This document shows positions 28,325 to 37,037 of a stretch of DNA of 64,000 nt, one piece after another. The notes under the pieces are model-generated. The model did not search any database, had not been told where the DNA came from, and worked only from the letters and a program-made list of their open reading frames with translations. Every line of letters begins with the position of its first letter. Positions within the stretch are counted from its first letter, which is position 1. A program made the position numbers and the translations under genes. Source of the DNA: Guyparkeria hydrothermalis (GTDB lineage Bacteria > Pseudomonadota > Gammaproteobacteria > Halothiobacillales > Halothiobacillaceae); NCBI RefSeq assembly GCF_023555375.1, contig NZ_JAJSEE010000001.1, positions 62,001-126,000 of the forward strand, read 5' to 3'.

Positions 28325-30718
28325 TTATGCCAACCGTTTTTCGGCCTCGAGCACCGTCTGCTGCATGGGCAGGAGACTGTCAGGGTTGAGCGACAGGCTC
28401 GAGATGCCCTGCTCGACCAGCCACTCGCTGATCTCGGGGAAATCCGAGGGCGCCTGACCGCAGATCCCGATGTACTTGCCCTGCTCGCGGCAGGCGGCGA
28501 TCGCCATGGCCATGAGCTTCAAGACCGCCGGGTTGCGCTCGTCGAGCCCCTCGATCAGCGAGGAGTCGCGATCGACCCCCAATGTCAGCTGAGTGAGATC
28601 GTTCGAGCCGATGGAAAAGCCATCGACGTGCTCGAGGAATTCCTCGGCGAGCAGTGCATTGGCCGGGATCTCGCACATCAGGTAGACATTGAGGTCGTGC
28701 CGGCCGCGCTCCAACCCCGCCTTGGCCATCAGGGCCAGCACCCGGTCGACCTCCTCGACGCTGCGTACGAAGGGCAACATCACCTGGGCATTGGTCAGGC
28801 CCATCCCCTCGCGCACGCGCCGCAGGGCCTCGCACTCGAGCAGGAACGCCTCGGCGAACGACTCGGCGTAGTAACGCGACGCCCCGCGAAAGCCGAGCAT
28901 CGGGTTTTCCTCGTGGGGCTCGAACCCCGCCCCGCCGACCATCGCGGCGTACTCGTTCGACTTGAAGTCCGACAGGCGCACGATCACCGGCCGCGGGTGG
29001 AAGGCCGCCGCGATCGTGCCCACGCCCTCGGCGAGCTTCTGGATGTAGAACTCGCGTCGATCGGCGAAACCCACGGTGTGCCGATCGATCTCGGCCTGTG
29101 TCTTGGCATCCAGCTGGTCATATTCGAGCAACGCCCGCGGGTGAATGCCGATGCGGTTGTTGATGATGAATTCCAGTCGCGCCAGGCCCACGCCCGCCGC
29201 CGGCAGCGAGGCCAGCCGGAAGGCCTGCTCGGGATCGCCGAGATTGATCATCAAGTCGGTGCGCGTGGTCTCGGTCCCCGACAGGTCGAGCCGCTCGACC
29301 GTGAACGGCAGCACGCCGCGATAGACATGCCCGGTGCTGCCCTCGGCGCAGGAGACGGTCACCTCCTCGCCGTCGGGCACCCGCTCGGTGGCATCGCCGC
29401 AGCCGACGATCGCCGGAATGCCCAGCTCGCGGGCGATGATCGCGGCGTGACAGGTCCGTCCACCCCGGTTGGTGACGATCGCCCCGGCGCGCTTCATGAT
29501 CGGCTCCCAGTCGGGGTCGGTCATGTCCGTGATCAGGATCTCGCCGTCGTCGAGCTTCGCCATTTCGGCCGAAGACTCGATCGTCCGGGCGCGCCCGGCG
29601 GCAATGCGCTCGCCGACGCTCTTGCCTTCGACCAGCACCTCGCCCCGCTCTTCCAGCCGGTAGGTGGCGTGGGTGGCGGCCTCGCGCTGCGAGTGGACCG
29701 TCTCGGGACGGGCCTGGAGGATGAACAGCTCACCACTGTCGCCGTCCTTGGCCCACTCGATGTCCATCGGGCGGAATTCGCCGGCCTGCTCGCTGTAGTG
29801 GCGCTCGATCTCCACGGCAAAGCGGGCCAGCGTCAGCACCTCCTCGTCGGTGATCGCAAAACGCTGGCGCTCCTCGACCGGCACGTCGACGTTGCGGGTC
29901 GAGGCACCGTGGCGGGCATCCTCGGTGTAGATCATGCGGATCGCCTTCACGCCCAGCTGGCGCGAGACGATCGGGCACAAGCCTTCCTCGAGCTTTGGCT
30001 TGTAGACGTAGAACTCGTCCGGGTTGACCGCCCCCTGCACCACGTTCTCGCCCAGCCCGTAGGCCGCGGTGATGAACACGGCGTCCCGGAAGCCCGACTC
30101 GGTGTCGATGGTGAACATCACCCCCGAGGCGGCCTTGTCCGAGCGCACCATCTTCTGCACCCCGGCCGAGAGGGCCACCGCCATGTGATCGAATCCCTGG
30201 TGCACCCGGTAGGAGATCGCCCGGTCGGTGAACAGCGAGGCGAACACGTGGCGGATGCTGTCGATTAGGGCCTGTTCGCCGGCGATGTTGAGATAGCTTT
30301 CCTGCTGGCCGGCGAACGAGGCGGTAGGCAGGTCCTCGGCGGTGGCCGAACTGCGCACGGCCACGTCCGTGTTCTCGCCGTACTCCTGGCCCAGTTCCCG
30401 GTAGGCCGCGACGATCTCCTCGGCAAGGTCCGCCGGCACCTCACCCTCGGCAATCCAGCCGCGGATCTGCCGTCCGGCCTTTTCCAGCGCGGTGACGTCG
30501 TTGGTATCGAGCGAACCGAGTACCTCGCCGATCCGGTCGGTCAGATCGTTGTGCTCGAGGTAATGGCGATAGGCCTCCGCGGTCGTCGCGAACCCGTCGG
30601 GCACCCGCACGCCACGCTCAGAAAGCTGGGCGACCATCTCGCCCAGGGAGGCGTTCTTGCCCCCCACCGTGGCCACGTCGTTCATGCCCAGTTCGGAAAA
30701 TCGCCGCACAAAGCGCAT
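28325..30718 (-). CDS. ppsA: phosphoenolpyruvate synthase
   Basis: Converts pyruvate and ATP to PEP, AMP and phosphate; a gluconeogenic entry step. The 797-residue protein has the N-terminal ATP-grasp domain (VGGKNASLGEM, RSSATAEDLPTASFAGQQES), the phosphohistidine region GGRTCHAAIIARELGIPAIVG (His near residue 421) and the C-terminal PEP barrel with GSNDLTQLTLGVDRDS and CGQAPSDFPE. The start at 30718 has GGGAGAGG upstream. In an autotroph or organic-acid user it would feed hexose synthesis together with the class I aldolase at 57395. Confidence 0.97.
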   Translation of the reverse strand: MRFVRRFSELGMNDVATVGGKNASLGEMVAQLSERGVRVPDGFATTAEAYRHYLEHNDLTDRIGEVLGSLDTNDVTALEKAGRQIRGWIAEGEVPADLAEEIVAAYRELGQEYGENTDVAVRSSATAEDLPTASFAGQQESYLNIAGEQALIDSIRHVFASLFTDRAISYRVHQGFDHMAVALSAGVQKMVRSDKAASGVMFTIDTESGFRDAVFITAAYGLGENVVQGAVNPDEFYVYKPKLEEGLCPIVSRQLGVKAIRMIYTEDARHGASTRNVDVPVEERQRFAITDEEVLTLARFAVEIERHYSEQAGEFRPMDIEWAKDGDSGELFILQARPETVHSQREAATHATYRLEERGEVLVEGKSVGERIAAGRARTIESSAEMAKLDDGEILITDMTDPDWEPIMKRAGAIVTNRGGRTCHAAIIARELGIPAIVGCGDATERVPDGEEVTVSCAEGSTGHVYRGVLPFTVERLDLSGTETTRTDLMINLGDPEQAFRLASLPAAGVGLARLEFIINNRIGIHPRALLEYDQLDAKTQAEIDRHTVGFADRREFYIQKLAEGVGTIAAAFHPRPVIVRLSDFKSNEYAAMVGGAGFEPHEENPMLGFRGASRYYAESFAEAFLLECEALRRVREGMGLTNAQVMLPFVRSVEEVDRVLALMAKAGLERGRHDLNVYLMCEIPANALLAEEFLEHVDGFSIGSNDLTQLTLGVDRDSSLIEGLDERNPAVLKLMAMAIAACREQGKYIGICGQAPSDFPEISEWLVEQGISSLSLNPDSLLPMQQTVLEAEKRLA

Positions 30719-30785
30719 TACTGCCTCTCCCTTGATCAATCCCGGCCGCCCCGAATCGCCTGACCCGATCGCCTGGCCATGGCCC

Positions 30786-30819
30786 GGACAATGGCCCTGG
30801 TGCCCAGGGCCTTGTGTCC
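30786..30819 (-). promoter_or_regulatory. inverted repeat in the ppsA leader or promoter
   Basis: GGACA-AT-GGCCCTGG-TGC-CCAGGGCC-TTG-TGTCC: two nested perfect arms of 8 and 5 bp, symmetric, 68-101 bp upstream of the ppsA start. It could be an operator or a leader hairpin; there is no adjoining T-run on either strand, so it is not an ordinary terminator. Confidence 0.5.
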
Positions 30820-30871
30820 ATGACCTTGGGTCGAGCTTAGCACCGGCCGAGGTGTCGTTGCGGGAACCTTT

Positions 30872-30900
30872 TTGACAATATTCGATCGGACGAATGTATA
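30872..30900 (+). promoter_or_regulatory. sigma-70 promoter of the metallo-hydrolase gene
   Basis: TTGACA at 30872-30877 and TGTATA at 30895-30900 are separated by exactly 17 bp, 29 bp before the ATG at 30929. The spacer contains the inverted repeat ATTCG-ATCGGA-CGAAT, which could be a repressor site. Confidence 0.7.
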
Positions 30901-30928
30901 CTCGACCACCCCCTCACTGGAGAGACCC

Positions 30929-31873
30929 ATGCAACGACTCACCGCCCTCCTCGCCGGCACGCTGGCCCTGCTGACCACCGCCCTCGGCCATGCCGATGGC
31001 GAGACCACCTACCAGCCGACGGCCGAGCCGGTCACCGACTCGGTGTACGCGATCATCGGGCCGACCGATGCCCGCACCTACGAAAATCACGGCATGAACG
31101 CCAACTACGGGGTGATCGTGACCGACGAGGGCGTGATCCTGATCGACTCCGGCCCGGGTGCCTTCAGCGGCCCGTACATCGAGCGAGCCGTCGCCAAGGT
31201 CAGCGACCAGCCGATCCGCTGGGTGGTCAATATCGGCGTGCAGGACCATCGCTGGCTGGGTAACGATTACTTCCAGCAACAGGGTGCCGAGGTCATCGCC
31301 CTCGAGCAGACCGTCGAGTCGCAGCAGGAATTCGCCGACCAGCACATGGAAGGTCGACTGCCCGAGGCACTGGGCGAACGTTTCGAGGGCACCAGGCCGG
31401 CCTATGCCGACCGGGTCCTCGATGGCGAGACCACCTCCATCACGCTCGGCGGCACCGAGATCGACCTCTCCCTGACCAACGCCCACTTCCCCGGCGATGC
31501 CATGGCCTACCTGCCGGAAAGCGACGTGGCGTTCACCGGCGACCTCGTCTACGTCGATCGCCTGCTGGGCATTCACCCGTGGTCGAACCCGCAGAACGGC
31601 CTGGAGGCCTTCGCCCGACTCGAGGAAATCGACCCCGAACACGTCGTGCCGGGCCATGGCCGCGTCAGCGACATGGAGCGTGCCCGACGCGACAGCGGCG
31701 ATTACTACGACTTTCTGGTCAACACCGTCGGCGAGGCGGCCCGCAACTTCGAGGCCATGAGCGACGTGATGAATGCCAACGACGACCTCGAGGCCTTCAA
31801 GTATCTCGAGCACTACGACAGCTGGCATCGCACCAACATGAACCGCACGTTCATCCTGTTCGAAGGCATGTAG
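30929..31873 (+). CDS. exported MBL-fold metallo-hydrolase, SoxH-like, altered zinc motif
   Basis: A 314-residue protein with a signal peptide (MQRLTALLAGTLALLTTALGHADG) and the metallo-beta-lactamase fold: NYGVIVTDEGVILIDSGPG, NAHFPGDAM, VAFTGDLVYVDR and VVPGHGRVSD are all in order. The HxHxDH site normally found after the second motif is replaced by NIGVQDHRWLGN: two His are missing while Asp-His remain. The sequence otherwise looks like the periplasmic SoxH/quinoprotein-associated group found in sulfur oxidisers and methylotrophs. GGAGAG precedes the ATG. A longer frame from 30872 would include the promoter and is rejected. Followed by a strong terminator; monocistronic. Activity is uncertain. 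Confidence 0.82.
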   Translation: MQRLTALLAGTLALLTTALGHADGETTYQPTAEPVTDSVYAIIGPTDARTYENHGMNANYGVIVTDEGVILIDSGPGAFSGPYIERAVAKVSDQPIRWVVNIGVQDHRWLGNDYFQQQGAEVIALEQTVESQQEFADQHMEGRLPEALGERFEGTRPAYADRVLDGETTSITLGGTEIDLSLTNAHFPGDAMAYLPESDVAFTGDLVYVDRLLGIHPWSNPQNGLEAFARLEEIDPEHVVPGHGRVSDMERARRDSGDYYDFLVNTVGEAARNFEAMSDVMNANDDLEAFKYLEHYDSWHRTNMNRTFILFEGM

Positions 31874-31922
31874 GGGGAACGGCAAGCGCCCCCGGTCGCA
31901 TCAGGCGGGCGTCGGCGACGGA

Positions 31923-31949
31923 AAACGGGGCTTTTCGCCCCGTTTTTTT
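31923..31949 (+). terminator. rho-independent terminator
   Basis: AACGGGGC-TTTT-CGCCCCGTTTTTTT: a 6-7 bp GC stem with seven T, 50 bp after the metallo-hydrolase stop. Confidence 0.9.
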
Positions 31950-31974
31950 CGTGCCTTGCCTCACCCCTTGCTTA

Positions 31975-32193
31975 CTACCGCTCCGGGCGAGCCTTCTCGA
32001 TCCGGCTTACCGCCAGGCGGTCATCCCCGGGAAGCACCACCCAGTCCTCGCCGTGATCGGTAACCACGTCGATGACCCGAATGCGCCGCCAGCGACCATC
32101 CACCTGGACCTCGGCGTGCCGCTTGTGCAATGCCGCAGCCTCCAGCACGTCCACGATGCCGCAGCGGAAATCGGCGCCCGACTCCTCACCCAT
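31975..32193 (-). CDS. small protein, possibly Rof-like (Rho-binding)
   Basis: A 72-residue cytoplasmic protein starting MGEESGADFRCGIVDVLEAAALHKRHAEVQVDG. The pattern of a Cys near the start, a leading helix, then short strands (RWRRIRVIDVVTDHGEDWVVLPGDDRLAVSRIEK) recalls the Rof/YaeO Rho-binding antiterminator fold, but I see no decisive motif. The ATG sits inside ATGGGTGA, overlapping the stop of the upstream membrane-protein gene, which argues for translational coupling and for a real gene. Function unproven. Confidence 0.55.
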   Translation of the reverse strand: MGEESGADFRCGIVDVLEAAALHKRHAEVQVDGRWRRIRVIDVVTDHGEDWVVLPGDDRLAVSRIEKARPER

Positions 32194-32866
32194 GGGCACG
32201 ATCCGCGGCGGGCGTGGTCCCGCCGGATCGGCGGTCCATCAGGTACAGCCCCAGGGCAAGGAGGAACAGCACCGGCAGGGCCGACTCCATGCCCTCTTCT
32301 AGGGAAAGCATCACCATGTCGATGTTCTCCGGCAGCGTAATGTCGAACTGCACCCGCAGGATTGACGGGCCACGGTCGACGGCCTTGAGGATCGGCGAGA
32401 TCGCCACCGCGAACAGGGCGAGCCAGCCCCAGGGACGACGCCAGCCGCCACGCCCGACGATCTCCCGTCCGCCCAGCACCAGCAACCAGATCAGCGTGAT
32501 CGTCAGCCCCACCGCGACGGCGCCGGCGATCAGCTTTTCGGCCATCGGGACGCCGGTCATCTGGTAGTAGTCGGACTTGAACAGGCTGTCGGTGGTGAAC
32601 TTCTTGTGCCAGCCCTCCTCGCGGGCAGCCAGTGCCGCGGCAATCACGGCCATGCCGATGCGACGCGACAGGCGGATTGGTCTGGCAAACAGCAGCACCG
32701 CGGCCAGAACCAGCCAGAACACCGCGCTCAAGTCTTCAAACCAGCCCGTTTCACTGAACAGGGCGTCCGCGCGCTCGGGCGGTAGCACCAGCCCCAGGTA
32801 GACGAGCCAGGCGGCATAGACCGCCAGCGCCAAGCCCGTCAGGGCCACGATGGAACGTTGATTCAT
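32186..32866 (-). CDS. integral membrane protein, unknown function
   Basis: A 226-residue protein with about six membrane helices: residues about 6-27, 40-60, 68-85, 118-140, 150-165 and 200-218. Between helices lie a basic cytoplasmic segment (REEGWHKKFTTDSLFKSDYYQM) and RGPSILRVQFDITLPENIDMVMLSLEEGMES. I do not recognise the family. The ATG at 32866 is chosen over a TTG at 32881. It is coupled to the small downstream gene by an 8-base stop/start overlap. Confidence 0.75.
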   Translation of the reverse strand: MNQRSIVALTGLALAVYAAWLVYLGLVLPPERADALFSETGWFEDLSAVFWLVLAAVLLFARPIRLSRRIGMAVIAAALAAREEGWHKKFTTDSLFKSDYYQMTGVPMAEKLIAGAVAVGLTITLIWLLVLGGREIVGRGGWRRPWGWLALFAVAISPILKAVDRGPSILRVQFDITLPENIDMVMLSLEEGMESALPVLFLLALGLYLMDRRSGGTTPAADRAHG

Positions 32867-32941
32867 GGAATGACCGTCCAAAAAATCGCCATGCTACCCA
32901 GCCGGCTTCAACGCGGCAACGCGCGGCCCGTCAGATCGACG

Positions 32942-33670
32942 CTAATCGACGTAGGGCCCACGCTGACGGATCGGCTCACCGTGCGGACGGCCGGCCGCCA
33001 CCATCACCTCGCTGTCGTCGACCGCCTCGAGCTCGATCCGCGTCTCGCCGTCGAGGAAGGCGGCCTGCGCCGGCGAGAGCGACTGCCCGTTGATCCGCGC
33101 CGCGCCATCCTTGAGATAAACGATCGCCCGCCAACCGGCAGGCAAGGCGATGGCGTGCCGACCGCCGGCATCGAGCAGGACATGGCGATACAGGGCGTCG
33201 GTCTTCAAGACGACCCGTCCGCCCTCGCCGGCAATGCGCCGCTCGCGTCCGCCCTCGAAGTCGACCTCGGGCACCGTCTCGGCCGGGGCTTCCTCGTAGG
33301 CAGGCTCGCTGGCCTTCAACCGACGCGGGAGGTTCACCCACAGCTGGATCCCGCTGGTGGTCTCCTCGACCGAGGGCATCTCGGAGTGGACGATCCCCGC
33401 CCCGGCCGTGAATCGTTGCGCGCCACCGGGCCCGACCGTCGAGACGTTGCCGAGGTTGTCACGATGCTCGATCTCGCCACGGAACAGGTAGGTGATCGCC
33501 TCGAAGCCCCGATGCGGGTGTTCGGGAAAGCCCGTCCCCGGGCCGAGCTCGAAGTGATCGAACATCACGAACGGGTCGAAGTTCATGAACGCCGGCAGCG
33601 GCAGATGGCGCTTGACCCGTGCGCCGGCCCCCTCGGCCATCACGGTGGCATCCCGGATCTCGATACTCAC
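32942..33670 (-). CDS. pirin-family protein
   Basis: Bicupin iron protein; some members are quercetin 2,3-dioxygenases, others are regulators. The 242-residue protein has the metal site in the N-terminal cupin: FPEHPHRGFEAITYLF (two His) and the later His and Glu in AGAGIVHSEMPS. FDPFVMFDHFELGPG near residue 31 is the pirin signature. It overlaps the stop of the glutathionyl-hydroquinone reductase gene by 4 bases (ATGA). The pairing suggests a joint role with quinone or flavonoid-like electrophiles, which is inference. Confidence 0.92.
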   Translation of the reverse strand: MSIEIRDATVMAEGAGARVKRHLPLPAFMNFDPFVMFDHFELGPGTGFPEHPHRGFEAITYLFRGEIEHRDNLGNVSTVGPGGAQRFTAGAGIVHSEMPSVEETTSGIQLWVNLPRRLKASEPAYEEAPAETVPEVDFEGGRERRIAGEGGRVVLKTDALYRHVLLDAGGRHAIALPAGWRAIVYLKDGAARINGQSLSPAQAAFLDGETRIELEAVDDSEVMVAAGRPHGEPIRQRGPYVD

Positions 33671-34668
33671 AGCAACACCTCGCGCTCGTCACGGTGAACG
33701 CCGCGATGATGCGGCTGGTCGAAGTCGATCTTGGGCCCGCGCGGCACGATGCCGGTGGGATTGATCCAGTCGTGGCTGACGTAATAGTGGTGCTTGATGT
33801 GATCGAGGCGCACCGTCTCGGCCACACCTGGCCACTGGTAGAGCTCACGGGTGAACGCCCACAGGTTCGGGAAGTCGACGAGCCGGTTCCGGTTGCACTT
33901 GAAGTGACCGTGATAGACGGCGTCAAAGCGCGCGAGGGTAGTGAACAGGCGCCAGTCGGCTTCCGTGATCCGGTTGCCGACCAGGTAACGCTGGCCGGAC
34001 AGTCGCTCCTCGAGCTCGTCAAGCACCTCGAACAGGCGGTCGAAGGCCGCCTCGTAGGCCTCCTGCGTGGTGGCGAACCCCGCCCGGTACACGCCGTTGT
34101 TGACGTTGTCGTAGACGGTGGCGTTGATCTCGTCGATCGCCCCCTGCAAATCGGCCGGATAGTAGTCGTGCCGGTTGCCGGTCAGGTCGTCGAAGGCCGA
34201 GTTGAACATGCGGATGATCTCGGACGATTCGTTGTTCACGATCGTCTGGCGCTGCTTGTCCCAGAGCACCGGCACGGTGACGATGCCGCTGACCTTGGGA
34301 TCGGCCCGGGTGTACAACTGGTGGAGGTGGTGCGCGCCCATCTGGCTGTCCGGCGTGGCACCGGGAAATTCGCCGAAGTGCCAGCCCTCGGCTTGCATGT
34401 GCGGGTGGACCACGTCGACGCTGATCAGGTCCCGGAGCCCCTTGATGGCCCGGAAGATCAACGTGCGATGCGCCCAGGGGCAGGCGTAGGAGACGTAGAG
34501 GTGGTAGCGCCCGGCCTCGGCCGGGAAGCCACCCTCCCCGGTCGGCCCCGGCGAGCCATCCGGCGTGATCCAGTGACGGAACATCGAGTCCTTGCGGACG
34601 AACTCGCCGCCCTCGGACTCGGATTCGAACCAATCGGTATGCAGTTTCCCCTCGATGAGCAGACTCAC
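33667..34668 (-). CDS. yqjG: glutathionyl-hydroquinone reductase (Xi-class GST)
   Basis: Removes glutathione from S-glutathionyl-hydroquinones. The 333-residue protein has the catalytic Cys in SYACPWAHRTLIFRAIKGL (near residue 58), the thioredoxin-fold region VPVLWDKQRQTIVNNESSEIIRMFN and the helical GST domain with LSGQRYLVGNRITEADWRLFTTLARFD. The GTG at 34668 follows AGGAGA by five bases and gives the N-terminus VSLLIEGKLHTDWF expected for the family; the longer frame to 34773 is non-homologous. Forms an operon with the pirin gene. Confidence 0.94.
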   Translation of the reverse strand: MSLLIEGKLHTDWFESESEGGEFVRKDSMFRHWITPDGSPGPTGEGGFPAEAGRYHLYVSYACPWAHRTLIFRAIKGLRDLISVDVVHPHMQAEGWHFGEFPGATPDSQMGAHHLHQLYTRADPKVSGIVTVPVLWDKQRQTIVNNESSEIIRMFNSAFDDLTGNRHDYYPADLQGAIDEINATVYDNVNNGVYRAGFATTQEAYEAAFDRLFEVLDELEERLSGQRYLVGNRITEADWRLFTTLARFDAVYHGHFKCNRNRLVDFPNLWAFTRELYQWPGVAETVRLDHIKHHYYVSHDWINPTGIVPRGPKIDFDQPHHRGVHRDEREVLL

Positions 34669-34897
34669 GCGTTTCTCCTGGCACTGTGCTGGCAAGCGCC
34701 GGAGTATGGACCAGATTTCCGGTGACGTTGTCGAACTATTCGAAACCTTTGATTCGATTCGGTAATATCTCATCCGGCCGCGACGGATACCCGACTTATG
34801 CCCCGATCACGAGATTCTGTGGCGAAAACAACGCCCTGACGGGCATTTCGCCCTACCATGAGGGGACATTCGCCCTTCGATAATCGACGACCGCCTC

Positions 34898-36148
34898 ATG
34901 CCCCTACTGTTCGACACCCCTTGGCTGACCCTACTGGCTGGCGCCGCCCTGATCGGACTGGCCTTCGGCGCCATCGCCGCGGCCACCCGCTACTGCAACA
35001 TGGGCGCGGTGTCCGACTGGGTGCTGACCGGCGATCCGGGCCGGATGCGCGCCTGGCTGTTGTCGATCGCGGTGGCCATCCTCGGGGTCGCGCTGCTCGA
35101 GACCGGCGGGGTATTCGATCTCGACCAGACGCGGGTGAACTACCGTGCCGCCGACTTCCCATGGCTGCGCTACCTGCTCGGCGGCCTGCTGTTCGGCGTG
35201 GGCATGGTGCTCGCCGGCGGCTGCACCACCAAGACGCTGGTCAACATCGGCCAGGGGGACATGAAATCGCTGTGGGCCTACGCCGTGGTGGGCGTGACCG
35301 CCGCCGGGCTGCTCTACTGGCCCGAGGCGCGCTGGTTCGTCGACCAGACGCTGGCCTGGCCGCACTTCAGTTTCGAGGCCATCTCGATCGGCCACCAGGA
35401 TCTGGGCGCCCTGCTCGCGGGCATCACTCCGGGCGGGTCATTGGAACACTGGCGACTGGCCATCGCGCTGGTCGTCACGGTCGGGCTGCTCGCCTGGCTG
35501 TGGCGGATGGATCATGGACAACGCATGCGTCGTGCGGACGTGATTGGCGGGCTGGGCATCGGCCTGGTGATCACCGCCGGCTGGCTCTGGACCGGCTCGC
35601 CCATGGGGCAGGTCCTGATGAGCGAGGCGGCCCTTGCATTCGACCCGCCCAAGGGTACCGGCACCCAGTCGCTGAGTTTCGTTGCGCCGGCCGCCGAGGT
35701 GCTCCGCCTGGCCGAATCGCCGGCGCTAGGTCTCGTGACCTTCGGCATCGTCGCCATGCTCGGGGTCATCGTCGGCGCCGGCATGTGGGCCGTGGTGCGC
35801 GGCCATTTCCGACTGCAGGGATTCCGTGCCTGGTCGCAGTTCGGCACCTACTCGATCGGCGGGCTCTTGATGGGTACCGGCGGGATCATCGCGATGGGCT
35901 GTTCGGTGGGCCAGGGCCTGTCCGGCGCCTCGACCCTGGCACTGGGGAGCCTGATCGCCCTGGGCGGCATCGTGCTGGGCGCGTTCGTGACGCTCAAGAT
36001 CATGCTTTACCGCGCGCTCTACCCCGAAAGCCGCCGGCGCTCGCTGACCTGCGCGTTGCTGGCCGACCTGCGCCTGATCCCGCGCCGCTGTCACCCCTTC
36101 CGAGACGAAGACCCGACCGGCGAGCGACCGAGCGGCTGCTCGCGGTAA
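34898..36148 (+). CDS. YeeE/YedE-family transporter, TsuA-like thiosulfate importer
   Basis: Inner-membrane protein of 416 residues with about ten to twelve helices in two inverted halves. The three cysteines considered to relay thiosulfate in TsuA are all present: Cys33 in ATRYCNMGAVSD, Cys109 in LAGGCTTKTLVNIGQG and Cys335 in IAMGCSVGQGLSG. The tail RRCHPFRDEDPTGERPSGCSR adds two non-family cysteines. No TusA/YeeD gene follows directly, unlike the yeeE-yeeD arrangement. Presence fits an organism that takes up reduced sulfur. Convergent with the lipoprotein gene at 36219. Confidence 0.88.
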   Translation: MPLLFDTPWLTLLAGAALIGLAFGAIAAATRYCNMGAVSDWVLTGDPGRMRAWLLSIAVAILGVALLETGGVFDLDQTRVNYRAADFPWLRYLLGGLLFGVGMVLAGGCTTKTLVNIGQGDMKSLWAYAVVGVTAAGLLYWPEARWFVDQTLAWPHFSFEAISIGHQDLGALLAGITPGGSLEHWRLAIALVVTVGLLAWLWRMDHGQRMRRADVIGGLGIGLVITAGWLWTGSPMGQVLMSEAALAFDPPKGTGTQSLSFVAPAAEVLRLAESPALGLVTFGIVAMLGVIVGAGMWAVVRGHFRLQGFRAWSQFGTYSIGGLLMGTGGIIAMGCSVGQGLSGASTLALGSLIALGGIVLGAFVTLKIMLYRALYPESRRRSLTCALLADLRLIPRRCHPFRDEDPTGERPSGCSR

Positions 36149-36188
36149 GACGGGCACTCGCGTTCAGCGCTGCCCGACAGCCCTCGAC

Positions 36189-36204
36189 CGATTCGGTCGA
36201 ATCG
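36189..36204. repeat. perfect 16-bp inverted repeat between convergent genes
   Basis: CGATTCG-GT-CGAATCG lies in the 70-bp gap between the transporter and lipoprotein stops. It has no T-run; it may be a weak bidirectional terminator or a protein site. Confidence 0.45.
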
Positions 36205-36218
36205 ATTCGGCCGGGGGC

Positions 36219-36893
36219 TCAGTCGTCGCCCGACTCGATCCGCAACAACGGTGCCCGCCCGTCGACCAGCACCTGCTCGGCCAGCGCGGCCGGGTAGTCG
36301 AGCGACACCCGGGTACCGGCCTCGAGTACACGCGACTCGCTCCAGTCGGCCTGTCCGCCGTCCTCGTAGCGGGCCAGCCGGTAGACGAATGCGTCGTCCT
36401 CGTTGTTCACCAGCGTCAGCCGGGTGGTGATCCGCGGGTTGTCATCCAACCCGGTCTGGCCACGCACCCGCTCGATGTTGCCCTGCACGTAGTCCGGCAA
36501 GCCGACCGAGAGCGTCTGCTCGTGCAACTTGACGTTCACGTGCGACAGCCCGCCCAGCGCCTCGCCGGGCATGGCATCGAAGACGAACATGTTGCGAAAT
36601 GTGGTCTCGGCGCCTGAGTCGGTCACGCGGCAGGCGCGGTAACGGGTGTCCGGAAACACGCCGGAGAGCACCCAGGTGGTCCAGCCCGCGCTCCCGTCGC
36701 GCACGTTGCTCCGGGGGCCGCGATCGCAGTCGTCCGTGCCGACCCGGCTGGTGGCGAACAGCCCGCGGGTTTCCCGATCCCTGATGTCGCTGACCCGGAG
36801 TTCGGCCTCCACCTCGGCCTGGCAGCCGGTCAGGAGTGCGGACAGGCCGATGCCGGCCAGCAACAAGGGCATCAGGACGATACGACGGGGCAT
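36219..36893 (-). CDS. lipoprotein, unknown function
   Basis: A 224-residue protein with a lipoprotein signal (MPRRIVLMPLLLAGIGLSALLTGC, lipobox LLTGC, Cys24). The mature part is beta-rich with a Cys pair (DDCDRG and YRACRVTD), and ends EQVLVDGRAPLLRIESGDD. Text such as NPRITTRLTLVNNEDDAFVYRLARYEDG suggests an immunoglobulin-like domain. I do not recognise the family. The residue after Cys is Gln, consistent with outer-membrane sorting. Upstream lies the repeat-rich non-coding stretch 36894-37321. Confidence 0.75.
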   Translation of the reverse strand: MPRRIVLMPLLLAGIGLSALLTGCQAEVEAELRVSDIRDRETRGLFATSRVGTDDCDRGPRSNVRDGSAGWTTWVLSGVFPDTRYRACRVTDSGAETTFRNMFVFDAMPGEALGGLSHVNVKLHEQTLSVGLPDYVQGNIERVRGQTGLDDNPRITTRLTLVNNEDDAFVYRLARYEDGGQADWSESRVLEAGTRVSLDYPAALAEQVLVDGRAPLLRIESGDD

Positions 36894-37017
36894 GGCAACC
36901 TCACGGTCTCGCGCAACGACCAGTCGTCCTCGGATTGACAGACGCCCGGCCGATCAGGGTGTTGACGGGGAAGCGGAGTCTAGCACCCGTCCCGCGCGCC
37001 CGGCGGGGCTTGGCATT

Positions 37018-37035
37018 CATTCGTGCAGGGTTTCC
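37018..37035 (-). repeat. solitary element end next to copy B
   Basis: CATTCGTGCAGGGTTTCC matches the right terminal repeat of the short element D (CATTCGTGCAGAGTTTCC) with one change. No matching partner end was seen nearby. It is separated from copy B by two bases, so B appears to have inserted against an older decayed element. Confidence 0.7.
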
Positions 37036-37037
37036 TC

